Positions 25,923-34,007 of a stretch of 64,000 bases of DNA are shown piece by piece (the stretch's first letter is position 1; every line of letters begins with the position of its first letter). Origin of the DNA: Novosphingobium sp. FSW06-99 (GTDB lineage Bacteria; Pseudomonadota; Alphaproteobacteria; Sphingomonadales; Sphingomonadaceae); the NCBI RefSeq assembly GCF_001519065.1, contig NZ_KQ954266.1:18184-82183 (forward strand), given 5' to 3'. The notes under the pieces are model-generated. The model searched no databases, was not told the DNA's origin, and saw only the letters and a program-made list of their open reading frames with translations. The position numbers and the translations under genes were made by a program.

Positions 25923-26753
25923 ATGAATTATCGCCATTCCTTCCATGCCGGCAACAGCGCCGATGTCGTGAAGCACAGCCTGCTGATCGCCCTCGTGCGC
26001 GCGTTGCAGCAAAAAGAGGGCGCGCTGACGCTGATCGACACCCATGCCGGATGCGGACTGTACGACCTTGATGGCGATCCGGCTCAACGCACCGGCGAGG
26101 CGACGCAGGGCGTGCTGCGGGCTTTTGCCGACGCGAATCCCCTGCTCAACGACTATCGCGCCGCCGTACAGGCGGTGAACCCCGGCGCCGAGCCGCGCCT
26201 GTACCCCGGCTCGCCGCGAATTCTGGCCCAGCTTCTGCGCCCGCAGGATGTGCTGATCCTCAACGAAAAACATCCCGAGGACGCCGTGGCCCTGCGCAGC
26301 GCGATGCGCGACACGTCGGCCGCAGTGCACCAGCGCGATGCCTACGAGCTTTGGCTGGCGATGCTGCCGCCGCGCACCGCACGCGGTGTGGTGGTGGTCG
26401 ACCCGCCCTACGAACAACTGGATGAACGCGCGCGTATCACAACCACGCTTGCCGCCGCTTGCCGCAAATGGGCGCACGGCGTAACGGTGATCTGGTATCC
26501 GCTGAAAGACCGCGCGACGCATTCACGGTGGAAAGAGCAATTGCGCAAGCTCGGCATCCCCAAATTGCTGGGGGTGGAACACTGGTTGTACGATGCCGAT
26601 CAGCCCGGCATCTACAACGGCGCTGGCCTTTTCATCGTCAACCCGCCCTACGCCTTCACCCAGGCACTGCCGCCGCTTCTGGACGCCCTGCGCGCCGCGC
26701 TGGCACCCGATGGCCACAAAGGCGAGATCGCGGCCGCCTGGCTGGCCGATTGA
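25923..26753 (+). CDS. rlmJ: 23S rRNA (adenine(2030)-N6)-methyltransferase RlmJ
   Basis: 276 aa. The N-terminus MNYRHSFHAGNSADVVKHSLL is the RlmJ signature. The SAM site THAGCGLYDL and the N6-adenine methyltransferase catalytic motif DPPYE (in VVVVDPPYEQLDE) are present, as is the VIWYPLKDR block. It methylates A2030 of 23S rRNA. An inverted pair TGATGCATCTCG / CGAGGTGCATCA (25818-25829, 25850-25861) lies in its promoter region. Confidence 0.95.
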   Translation: MNYRHSFHAGNSADVVKHSLLIALVRALQQKEGALTLIDTHAGCGLYDLDGDPAQRTGEATQGVLRAFADANPLLNDYRAAVQAVNPGAEPRLYPGSPRILAQLLRPQDVLILNEKHPEDAVALRSAMRDTSAAVHQRDAYELWLAMLPPRTARGVVVVDPPYEQLDERARITTTLAAACRKWAHGVTVIWYPLKDRATHSRWKEQLRKLGIPKLLGVEHWLYDADQPGIYNGAGLFIVNPPYAFTQALPPLLDALRAALAPDGHKGEIAAAWLAD

Positions 26754-26760
26754 CCGCCGG

Positions 26761-26867
26761 CTAAAGCATACTGCGTTTAATCTGAAACGCTGTATGCTTT
26801 AGGAGTCTTTGTTTTCGCATCGTTTATTGCAAAAAAGCAGGTGCCCACTTTTTTGCACAACGCTCTA
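26761..26867. repeat. Dispersed alphaproteobacterial-type palindromic intergenic repeat
   Basis: A long hairpin (26761-26778 with 26785-26802; CTAAAGCATAC...GTATGCTTTAG, one T-T mismatch, 6-nt loop) is followed by GTTTTCGCATCG, TTATTGCAAAAAAGC and GTGCCCACTTTTTTGCACAACGCTCTAG. The last part resembles a repeat family I recall from many alphaproteobacterial intergenic regions. It lies between two convergent genes and can also act as a terminator for rlmJ. Confidence 0.6.
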
Positions 26868-28748
26868 GCCCTGACCTTCGGCCATCGCCGTATCGTACAC
26901 TTCGCTCGCCGCCATCCACACCGCTTCGACCTCTTCCATCTTTGCGGCGGACAGACCGCGACGGCGGGACAATTCGCCCATCGACAGTTTGGCCAGTTCG
27001 CCCGAGGCGCTGGCCGGTTCGAACATCGCACGGTCGAGCGCGTTGATTTCGGTTTGCAGCTTGCCCATCTGCGCTTCGGCGTCGATCACCTTCTTTTTCA
27101 GGCTGCGTAACTGTTCGCGCAACTGGGCGCTGGCCTTGCGGTCGGCTTTCGATCCCGATTTGGCCTTGTCACCTTCGCTCTTGGGCTGATTGCGGCCCAG
27201 CACGAAGTCGATGTAATCGTCCATCGCGCCGTCGAAAGTCCGCGCGGTGCCGTTGTCGACCAGCACCAGGCGGTCGGCGGTCAATTCGACCATGTGGCGG
27301 TCGTGGCTGATCAGGATCACCGCGCCCTTGTAGGTGTTGAGCGCCTGCACCAACGCCTCACGCGCATCGACGTCGAGGTGGTTGGTCGGCTCGTCGAGGA
27401 TCAGCAGGTGCGGCGCGTGGCGGGTGACCAGCGCCAGCGCCAGCCGCGCGCGTTCACCGCCCGACAGCGTGCGGATTTCGGCGGTCGCACGTCCGCCTGA
27501 AAAGCCGAACCGACCCAACTGGCCGCGCACCGCCTGCGGGGTGGCATTGGGCATGGCGCGCTGCATGTGCATCAACGGGGTGGCATCGCCTGCCAGTTCC
27601 TCGACCTGGTACTGGGTGAAATAGCCCACGCGCATCTTGGCGCTGGTGCTCATGTCACCATCCATCGGCGGCAATTGGGCCGCCAGCAGCCGCGCCAGCG
27701 TGGTCTTGCCGTTGCCGTTGCGGCCCAGCAGCGCGATGCGGTCATCGGGATCGATGCGCAAGTTCAACCGGCGCAGGATCGGCGTTTCGCCATAGCCGAC
27801 GCTGGCCAGATCGAGCGTGATCAATGGCGGGCGCAATTCGTCGGGATCGGGAAAGACGAAGCTGAGCGAGGGGTCTTCGCTGAGCGCGGCGATCGGCTGC
27901 ATCTTGGCCAGCATCTTGGCGCGGGCCTGCGCCTGCCGCGCGGTCGAGGCGCGGGCGCTGTTGCGCGCGACATAGTCGGCCAGCTTGGCCCGCTGGGTTT
28001 CCTGCGCCGCCGCGAACGAGGCGGCCTGCGCCGCGCGTTCGGCGCGCTGGCGCTCGAACGCGTCATAGGCGCCGGGATAGAGCGTCAGCTTGCCGCCCTG
28101 CAGATGCAGGATATGATCGACTACGGTGTTGAGCAGGTCGCGCTCGTGGCTGATGATCAGCAGCGTGGCGGGATAGGACTTCAGAAAGTTTTCCAGCCAC
28201 AGCGTCGCTTCGAGGTCGAGGTGGTTCGACGGTTCGTCGAGCAGCAGCACATCGGGGCTGGAAAACAGCAGCGAGGCCAGCGCCACGCGCATTTTCCACC
28301 CGCCCGAAAACGAATCGAGCGGTTGCCCTTGCGCCGCCTCGTCAAACCCCAGCCCCGACAGGATGCGCGCCGCGCGCGCCGGGGCGGTATAGGCATCGAT
28401 CGCGATCAGGCGTTCGTGGATATCGCCCAGCAGGTGCGGATCATGTTCGACTTCGGATTGCGCGAGCAGGCGCGTGCGTTCCTCGTCGGCGGCCAGCACG
28501 GTTTCAAACGGGGTGGCGGTACCATTGGGCGCTTCCTGCGCGATATAGCCCAACCGGCAACCGCGCGGCATGTCGACCGAACCCGCATCGGGGTCGATCT
28601 CGCCGATCAGGGTTTTTACCAGCGTCGATTTGCCGGCGCCATTGCGCCCGACCAGCCCGACTTTGCCACGCGGCGGAATGGCGGCACTGGCGCCAGAAAT
28701 GATGTCGCGCCCGCCGAGGCGCACGGTAAGGTTTGAAATCGTCAGCAT
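26865..28748 (-). CDS. ABC-F family ATP-binding protein
   Basis: 627 aa from ATG 28748 (MLTISNLTVRLGGRDIISGA). Two ABC ATPase domains each have Walker A (GRNGAGKSTL; GRNGNGKTTL), signature (DSFSGGWKMR; TLSGGERARL) and Walker B (LLLDEPSNHLDLE; LILDEPTNHLDVD), joined by an ABC-F linker rich in Arg/Ala (about residues 235-300). A coiled-coil C-terminal tail (about 540-620) follows. There are no membrane helices, so it acts on ribosomes rather than in transport, as known for Uup/YheS-like ABC-F proteins. Exact subfamily not settled. Confidence 0.93.
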   Translation of the reverse strand: MLTISNLTVRLGGRDIISGASAAIPPRGKVGLVGRNGAGKSTLVKTLIGEIDPDAGSVDMPRGCRLGYIAQEAPNGTATPFETVLAADEERTRLLAQSEVEHDPHLLGDIHERLIAIDAYTAPARAARILSGLGFDEAAQGQPLDSFSGGWKMRVALASLLFSSPDVLLLDEPSNHLDLEATLWLENFLKSYPATLLIISHERDLLNTVVDHILHLQGGKLTLYPGAYDAFERQRAERAAQAASFAAAQETQRAKLADYVARNSARASTARQAQARAKMLAKMQPIAALSEDPSLSFVFPDPDELRPPLITLDLASVGYGETPILRRLNLRIDPDDRIALLGRNGNGKTTLARLLAAQLPPMDGDMSTSAKMRVGYFTQYQVEELAGDATPLMHMQRAMPNATPQAVRGQLGRFGFSGGRATAEIRTLSGGERARLALALVTRHAPHLLILDEPTNHLDVDAREALVQALNTYKGAVILISHDRHMVELTADRLVLVDNGTARTFDGAMDDYIDFVLGRNQPKSEGDKAKSGSKADRKASAQLREQLRSLKKKVIDAEAQMGKLQTEINALDRAMFEPASASGELAKLSMGELSRRRGLSAAKMEEVEAVWMAASEVYDTAMAEGQG

Positions 28749-28862
28749 GGCTGGGCGCCTAGCAGGCTTCGCGCCGATTCCCAAATCCCTCCAAAAGGCT
28801 TGACCCTGCCCGCAAAAATGCAATGGATCAGGCAAATCTTCTCATAAAACAGAGCAACCCAG

Positions 28863-29795
28863 ATGCCTGCCTTTTCGCGTTTCCTGCGTTATTTCGTGGT
28901 GGTCGGCCGATCGGGCTCGATCCGTCGCGCTGCTGAAGAGCTGAATGTTTCGGCCTCGGCGATCGACCGGCAGATTCTCAATGTCGAGGCGGACCTGGGC
29001 ATGCCGCTGTTCGAGCGCCTGCCGACCGGGCTGCGGCTGACCGCGGCGGGCGAAGTGCTGATGGCGGCGGGCACGCGGTGGCAGAAAAACCTGGCCGATG
29101 TGCGCGCCCAGATCGAGGATCTGCGCGGGCTGAAACGCGGGCATGTCGAGATTGCGGTGATCGATGCCTTGTCAAAGGGCCACGTTCCCGGCGTGATCCA
29201 CGCCATCCAGACCCGCTATCCGGGCATTACCGTGGGTATCAAGGTGCAGGGCAACGACATCGTGCGGCGGATGGTTGCCGATGGCGAAGTCGATCTTGGC
29301 ATCATGTTCGAACCGCAATCCTACCGCGATCTGACCGTGCGCGCGTTTGTCGATGTCGTGCTGGGCCTGATCGCGCCGCCCGGCCACGCGCTGGCCCGCC
29401 ATCGCGAAACGCGCTTTTCCACGTGCGCCGGGATGCCGGTGATCGTACCGTCGCGGCCGCTTGCGGTCAGCCAGCAGATCGAAGTGCTGGAGGCAACCAA
29501 CGGCATCGCGCTCGATCGCCGCGCGACATCGGACAATATCCAGATGATCGTCTCGCTGGTCCTGCAAGGCATCGGCATCGGCGTGCTGACCTCGCTCGAT
29601 GTCGCCACCGAAGTGCAGCGCGGGTTGCTGTCGTTCAGCCGCCTGTCTGATCCCGTGCTGCGCCCGATGACGCTGGCGCTCTGCACCGCCGCCGCGCGCA
29701 CCCCGTCACACGCGGCAGGGATCGTGCTGGGCGAGCTCGAAGCCGGGTTTGCGCAGTTGGGTTATCCGGCGGCGCATAATGTGCCAGAGGCGTGA
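28863..29795 (+). CDS. LysR family transcriptional regulator
   Basis: 310 aa. The N-terminal winged helix reads FLRYFVVVGRSGSIRRAAEELNVSASAIDRQILNVEADLGMPLFERLPTGLRLTAAGE with the typical LysR spacing; the effector domain follows (HVEIAVIDALSKGHVPGVI, VDLGIMFEPQSYRD). It is divergent from the ABC-F gene with 114 bp between starts, and its target is unknown. The S-I-R-R-A-A helix is like other LTTRs that regulate catabolic genes. Confidence 0.92.
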   Translation: MPAFSRFLRYFVVVGRSGSIRRAAEELNVSASAIDRQILNVEADLGMPLFERLPTGLRLTAAGEVLMAAGTRWQKNLADVRAQIEDLRGLKRGHVEIAVIDALSKGHVPGVIHAIQTRYPGITVGIKVQGNDIVRRMVADGEVDLGIMFEPQSYRDLTVRAFVDVVLGLIAPPGHALARHRETRFSTCAGMPVIVPSRPLAVSQQIEVLEATNGIALDRRATSDNIQMIVSLVLQGIGIGVLTSLDVATEVQRGLLSFSRLSDPVLRPMTLALCTAAARTPSHAAGIVLGELEAGFAQLGYPAAHNVPEA

Positions 29796-30221
29796 TCAGG
29801 CTCTTTCGCGCGACTGACGGATCAGGAATGCGATAACAAACGCGATCCCCCCGCACGCGAAAAAACCGACCACCGGAATGGGAAGCACGTAAGTCCCGGC
29901 AACCAGGCCCCGGACCAGATTGGCGGCGACAATACTGAAAGCCATGGTCGCGAACATGAGTTGGGGCCGAAGAGTGGCCAGAAATTGCCGCCAGCACCCT
30001 TGACCAAATATCCGGTCGATCGCCATTTCAACCCGTCCGCGCGGAGGCGGCACCGGCCGGAACCAGGCCCCTGCGACAACCACCAGCGGCAGGGCACAAA
30101 ACCACCAAGGAAATAGGACAAACTCTTTGAAATTTTGCGCATTCTGAAAGGATATCGACAGGATATTGGCCCCGATGACCCATATCCAGCAGATTGCGGC
30201 CGCGATCCTGACTGATTTCAT
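29796..30221 (-). CDS. Small integral membrane protein of unknown function
   Basis: 141 aa from ATG 30221 (MKSVRIAAAICWIWVIGANI). About four hydrophobic segments are visible: residues 5-22, 35-52, 90-108 and 115-133, ending in RQSRERA. Start downstream of the longer ORF is chosen because the extra N-terminal 30 residues are hydrophilic and unconserved in appearance. No family recognised. It abuts the stop of the convergent LysR gene. Confidence 0.65.
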   Translation of the reverse strand: MKSVRIAAAICWIWVIGANILSISFQNAQNFKEFVLFPWWFCALPLVVVAGAWFRPVPPPRGRVEMAIDRIFGQGCWRQFLATLRPQLMFATMAFSIVAANLVRGLVAGTYVLPIPVVGFFACGGIAFVIAFLIRQSRERA

Positions 30222-30274
30222 GCGCCCATATCCAGCCCCGAATTCTCCGGCCACAACGCTATCGGGCTCGCCGG

Positions 30275-31288
30275 TTATTCTGCAAGCACAAACGCATCCA
30301 GCCGCGCGCAATGCGCTGCGATGGCCTCGGGCGGCAGGAACGATCCGGTCAGGCTGTTGCGTGCCAGGCGCGCCAGATCGGCGCGCGACAACCCGCGTGC
30401 CGCTGCCACGGCGCGATAGTTGTCGGCCACATAGCCGCCGAAATAGGCCGGATCGTCCGAATTGATCGTCGCCTTGAGGCCCAGCGCCAGCATGCGATCA
30501 ATCGGATGGTCGGCCAGCGTGTCGACCACACACAGTTTCAGGTTGGACAGCGGGCACACCGTCAGCGTGATGCCACTGGCCGCCAGCCGTTCGACCAGCG
30601 CGGTATCTTCGAGCGCACGGTTGCCATGGTCGATGCGATCGACCTGCAAGGTATCAAGCGCGCCAGTCACATAGGCGGGCGGGCCTTCCTCTCCGGCATG
30701 GGCAACCAGTTTCAGCCCGGCGGCGCGCGCGGCGGCAAACACCCCGGCAAACTTTTCGGGCGGATGGCCAAGTTCCGACGAATCGAGCCCGACGGCGGTG
30801 ATCCGGTGCAGCCAGGGCCCGGCCTCGGCAAGCGTGGCAAAAGCATCGGCTTCGCTCAGATGGCGCAGAAAACTCATGATCAGGCACGATGTCAAACCAT
30901 GGCGAGCCTCGGCCTCGGCCATTGCCGACAGCAGGCCCTCGATCACTTCGGAAAACGGGATGCCGCGCGCGGTGTGGGTTTGAGGATCGAACATCAGCTC
31001 GGCATGGACCACGCCATCGGCCGCCGCGCGGTCGAAATAGGCCATGGCCAGATCGTGGAAATCGGCCGCCGTCTGCAACACCGCCGCGCCCGCATAATAG
31101 ATGTCGAGAAAATCCTGCAAATTGGAAAAGGCATAGGCCGCGCGCACCGCCTCGACCGAATCATAGGCCAGCGCTACGCCGTTGCGCTGCGCCAGCGCGA
31201 ACATCAGTTCGGGTTCCAGGCTGCCTTCGATATGCAGATGCAATTCCGCCTTGGGCAAGCCCGTGATGAACGTGTCGAGGTCGGTCAT
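30275..31288 (-). CDS. Adenine/adenosine deaminase family protein, probably adenine deaminase
   Basis: 337 aa from ATG 31288, which overlaps the guanine deaminase stop by 4 bp. Zinc-binding and catalytic motifs of the ADA superfamily are intact: HLHIEGS, HAGEEGPP, and the double Asp of NSDDPAYFGG, with the catalytic Glu in HAGEE. The segments VGLDSSELGHPPEKF and SDDPAYFGGY are features I associate with adenine aminohydrolases (EC 3.5.4.2) rather than adenosine deaminases. Context agrees, because the operon also has a base-specific guanine deaminase and a nucleosidase that would deliver free bases. It would convert adenine to hypoxanthine. Adenosine deaminase is the alternative. Confidence 0.85.
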   Translation of the reverse strand: MTDLDTFITGLPKAELHLHIEGSLEPELMFALAQRNGVALAYDSVEAVRAAYAFSNLQDFLDIYYAGAAVLQTAADFHDLAMAYFDRAAADGVVHAELMFDPQTHTARGIPFSEVIEGLLSAMAEAEARHGLTSCLIMSFLRHLSEADAFATLAEAGPWLHRITAVGLDSSELGHPPEKFAGVFAAARAAGLKLVAHAGEEGPPAYVTGALDTLQVDRIDHGNRALEDTALVERLAASGITLTVCPLSNLKLCVVDTLADHPIDRMLALGLKATINSDDPAYFGGYVADNYRAVAAARGLSRADLARLARNSLTGSFLPPEAIAAHCARLDAFVLAE

Positions 31289-32592
31289 TGCGCAAAGTCT
31301 CCAAACCGGGATCGATCGCGATCCCACAGGCATCGGCCCATCACATAAGTCCGTGACACCGCGCGGTCATCCCCCAGCACTTGCAACGCAAACAGCCGGT
31401 CGGCCAGCGATGCCCCGCGCGTGCGCCGCGCCAGCAGAGGCGTGGCAGCGGGATCGAGCACGACAAAATCCGCCTCTTGCCCCTCGCCCAGCGCGCCGAC
31501 TTTATCATCCACGTGCAACAGCGCCGCGCCCCCCGCCGTCGCCAGCCACAGCGCCCGCATCGGATCGAGCCGGTACCCGCCCGCCAGGGCGGCCTGATAC
31601 GCCAGCCCGGCGGTGTGCAGCATCGAAAACGAGGTGCCCGCGCCAATATCGCTGCCCAGCCCCAGCCGCACCCCATGGTCGGCAGCGCGGGTAAAGTCGA
31701 AAAAGCCCGAACCCAGAAACAGGTTTGACGAAGGGCACACCGCGATCCCCGCCCCGCTTTGCGCCAGCCTTGCGGATTCGCGCGGGGCCAGGTGAATGCC
31801 ATGCGCAAACACCGACCGCCGGCCGACCAGCCCGAACCGGTCATAGACATCGACATAATCGCGCAAATCCGTAAACCGCGCCGCCACCTCGACACATTCG
31901 CGGGTGTTTTCCGCCAGATGGGTGTGCAGCAGGACATCATGATGGCGCGCCAGCAGTTCGCCTGCGACCGCCAGTTGCGCATCCGAACAACTCAGCGCGA
32001 ACCGGGGCGTGACCGCATAGCCCAGCCGTCCGCGCCCGCGCCAGGCCGCGATCAGCGCCTCGGTCTCTGCGCGCGCAATATCCGGGGTGTCGGACAGGCC
32101 CTTGGGCCCCAGATCCATCAGCACTTTGCCACAGGTCACGCGCATGGTGCGCGCCAGCGCCGCCTCGAACAGGGCATCGACCGAATGCGCATGGACCGTG
32201 GCGAACACCAGCGCGCTGGTCGTGCCATGGCGCAGCAATTCATCGCAGAACGCCCCCGCCACCGCGCGCGCATGCAACGGGTCGGCAAACGCCATTTCGG
32301 CGGGAAAGATATGCCGGTCGAGCCAGTCGAGCAACTGTTCGCCATGCGCCGCCATGCTGTCCATCTGCGGATAGTGGACATGCGCGTCGACAAAACCCGG
32401 CACGATCAGGCCCGCCAGTGGCTCGACCGGCACCCCGGCAAAGCGGTCGGCCAGATCGCGCCAGGCCCCGCGCGCCACGATCAGCCCATCCTCGACCACC
32501 AGCAGCCCATCGGCATCGTGCCGCACCGCATCGGGTACCAACGCCGGATCGTGCGCCACCGACAGGATTTCACCGCGAAAGGCCCTCATCAT
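31285..32592 (-). CDS. guaD: Guanine deaminase
   Basis: 435 aa amidohydrolase. Metal ligands are visible in PGFVDAHVHYPQ, the His of HTHLAEN, the catalytic His/Glu region and the Asp of GLGSDIGAGTSFSML; CPSSNLFLGSGFFD is a typical guanine deaminase block. It converts guanine to xanthine. Its start is 6 bp downstream of the nucleosidase gene's stop and its stop overlaps the adenine deaminase start by 4 bp, so the three form one operon. Confidence 0.95.
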   Translation of the reverse strand: MMRAFRGEILSVAHDPALVPDAVRHDADGLLVVEDGLIVARGAWRDLADRFAGVPVEPLAGLIVPGFVDAHVHYPQMDSMAAHGEQLLDWLDRHIFPAEMAFADPLHARAVAGAFCDELLRHGTTSALVFATVHAHSVDALFEAALARTMRVTCGKVLMDLGPKGLSDTPDIARAETEALIAAWRGRGRLGYAVTPRFALSCSDAQLAVAGELLARHHDVLLHTHLAENTRECVEVAARFTDLRDYVDVYDRFGLVGRRSVFAHGIHLAPRESARLAQSGAGIAVCPSSNLFLGSGFFDFTRAADHGVRLGLGSDIGAGTSFSMLHTAGLAYQAALAGGYRLDPMRALWLATAGGAALLHVDDKVGALGEGQEADFVVLDPAATPLLARRTRGASLADRLFALQVLGDDRAVSRTYVMGRCLWDRDRSRFGDFAQ

Positions 32593-32598
32593 CGCCGC

Positions 32599-33537
32599 TC
32601 AATCCGGCAGGGCGGCAAGAAAGGCGCGCACCACGCGCGCCGAATTGACCGAGGCGAGATGTTCGAAGGTAACCATGCGATTGGCATCGGCATCGCCGCC
32701 CGCCAGGTCAGACAGGCTGCGGAACACGATCGCGGGCACATCGTTGGTATAGGCCACCTGGATCACGCTGGCGCTTTCCATATCGAGCACGCGCGCATGC
32801 CAGGCGGTGAACAGATATTCGCGAAATTCGGCGTTGTCGGCAAAGATCCCCGCCGTGACCCCGGTACCACCGACATCTATGCGCGGCGCGCGCGGCAGGC
32901 ATTGCGGGTGGCCCGATATATCGACGCAGGCCGACAGTGTCAGCCCCGGCACGACTTTGCGCGCCAGCGCAACCAGCGCCGGATCGGCCGGAATGGTGAA
33001 CAGCCGCCGCACCGTGCCATCGGCACGCGTGACTTTGGTGCCGCGCGGATAGATGAAGCGCCAGGGCGGCGGCGCGCCGACGATGCCTTCGGGCGGTTGC
33101 CACCCGTTCGGCGTGGCGCGCGCAAACGAGGCTTCGAGATATTGCCCCCAGGCGTCGGGCACCACCACGTCGCCGATCGCCAGCGCCGGATCGACGCCCC
33201 CGGCAATCCCTGAAAACACGATCCGCCGCACCGCAAACCGGTCGAGCACCAATTGCGTGGTCATCGCCGCGTTGACCACGCTGACCCCGCTTTTCATCAG
33301 CAGGATGGGTTTGCCCTCCAGCGTTCCGGCTACGAACTGCGTGCCGTTGACGGCATAGGCATGCGGATCGGCAACCGCGCCGACCAATGCATCGAATTCG
33401 GGGTCGAACGCAGTCATCACCACCGTGCGCGGCGTGGCGTCGAGCCGCTGTGCCAAGGCCGCGCCGGGGCTAGCGATGGCGCAGGCGCAGGCCAGCGCCC
33501 ACCCCGCCAGCATCATCACACGGTCACCGAACGTCAT
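32599..33537 (-). CDS. Periplasmic purine nucleoside phosphorylase-like nucleosidase
   Basis: 312 aa with a signal peptide (MTFGDRVMMLAGWALACACAIAS, cleavage near ALAQR), unusual for this family. The phosphorylase-superfamily fold is shown by TVVMTAFDPEFDAL, VVNAAMTTQLVLDRF, FSGIAGGVDP, and the two catalytic-type motifs MESASVIQVAYTNDVP and RSLSDLAGG (Glu and Asp as in MTA/SAH nucleosidase). Together with the deaminases it would release purine bases from nucleosides in the periplasm before uptake of the base. Whether it is phosphorolytic or hydrolytic cannot be told. First gene of the operon. Confidence 0.85.
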   Translation of the reverse strand: MTFGDRVMMLAGWALACACAIASPGAALAQRLDATPRTVVMTAFDPEFDALVGAVADPHAYAVNGTQFVAGTLEGKPILLMKSGVSVVNAAMTTQLVLDRFAVRRIVFSGIAGGVDPALAIGDVVVPDAWGQYLEASFARATPNGWQPPEGIVGAPPPWRFIYPRGTKVTRADGTVRRLFTIPADPALVALARKVVPGLTLSACVDISGHPQCLPRAPRIDVGGTGVTAGIFADNAEFREYLFTAWHARVLDMESASVIQVAYTNDVPAIVFRSLSDLAGGDADANRMVTFEHLASVNSARVVRAFLAALPD

Positions 33538-33677
33538 GCAAAGCCTGCCCTTTCACGATACTTCGCATGTCCCTGCCCGCACTTGGGCGTTTGATCCACC
33601 ACAATGAAGTGCATGGCGCGTTGCCTAAACTCGCGCATGGTATCGTCGCGCCCTGCCGCCAGATCTGCGCACTTTAT

Positions 33678-33722
33678 GGTTCCTTAATGGCCAGACTTGC
33701 CTTTGCCGTGGAACCTTAACGG
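33678..33722. promoter_or_regulatory. Repeated GGNNCCTTAA motif upstream of the kdp operon
   Basis: GGTTCCTTAATGG (33678-33690) and GGAACCTTAACGG (33710-33722) are near-identical 13-mers 32 bp apart, and their GGTTCC/GGAACC parts are also mutually inverted. They lie 76-120 bp upstream of the first small kdp ORF. This 260-bp region has no gene and must hold the kdp promoter. Weak evidence for a KdpE site. Confidence 0.3.
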
Positions 33723-33797
33723 GCGCATGCGACATGGCGCAATCCATCACCCGTGCTGTTTCCCCGAAAAAACAGACAGTAAAGGATTGCATCTGCC

Positions 33798-33881
33798 GTG
33801 ACCGATCTTGCCTGGCTGGCGGTACTCGCCGGCCTGACTCTGCTCACTTTGGCCTTTCTGCGTCTGTGCGACGCGTCATGA
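33798..33881 (+). CDS. 27-aa hydrophobic peptide at the head of the kdp operon
   Basis: GTG start at 33798; the peptide is MTDLAWLAVLAGLTLLTLAF followed by LRLCDAS. A single membrane helix with a C-terminal LCD motif. The same kind of short peptide precedes kdpF in other bacteria as I recall it, so it may be a second small Kdp-associated subunit or a leader peptide. Its stop is 16 bp before kdpF. No Shine-Dalgarno of note; too short for most gene finders. Confidence 0.5.
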   Translation: MTDLAWLAVLAGLTLLTLAFLRLCDAS

Positions 33882-33897
33882 CAGGAGCGCTGCGGCG

Positions 33898-33987
33898 ATG
33901 ACATTCTCACTCGTGCTGGCGGGGCTGACCGCGCTTGGCCTGCTGGCCTATCTCGTGGCCGTGCTGCTGCGGCCTGAAAAATTCTGA
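33898..33987 (+). CDS. kdpF: Potassium-transporting ATPase subunit KdpF
   Basis: 29 aa: MTFSLVLAGLTALGLLAYLV then AVLLRPEKF, the typical single-helix KdpF ending in RPE-F. GGAGCGC lies 13 nt upstream. It stabilises the KdpFABC complex in the inner membrane. kdpA follows after 20 bp. Confidence 0.85.
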   Translation: MTFSLVLAGLTALGLLAYLVAVLLRPEKF

Positions 33988-34007
33988 CCGGAAAAGGAAG
34001 CGCTGCC

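Noticed and set aside
30275..31288. Plain adenosine deaminase
   Set aside because: The GLDSSELGHPPEKF and SDDPAYFGGY segments and the base-deaminase context favour adenine deaminase, although adenosine is not excluded.
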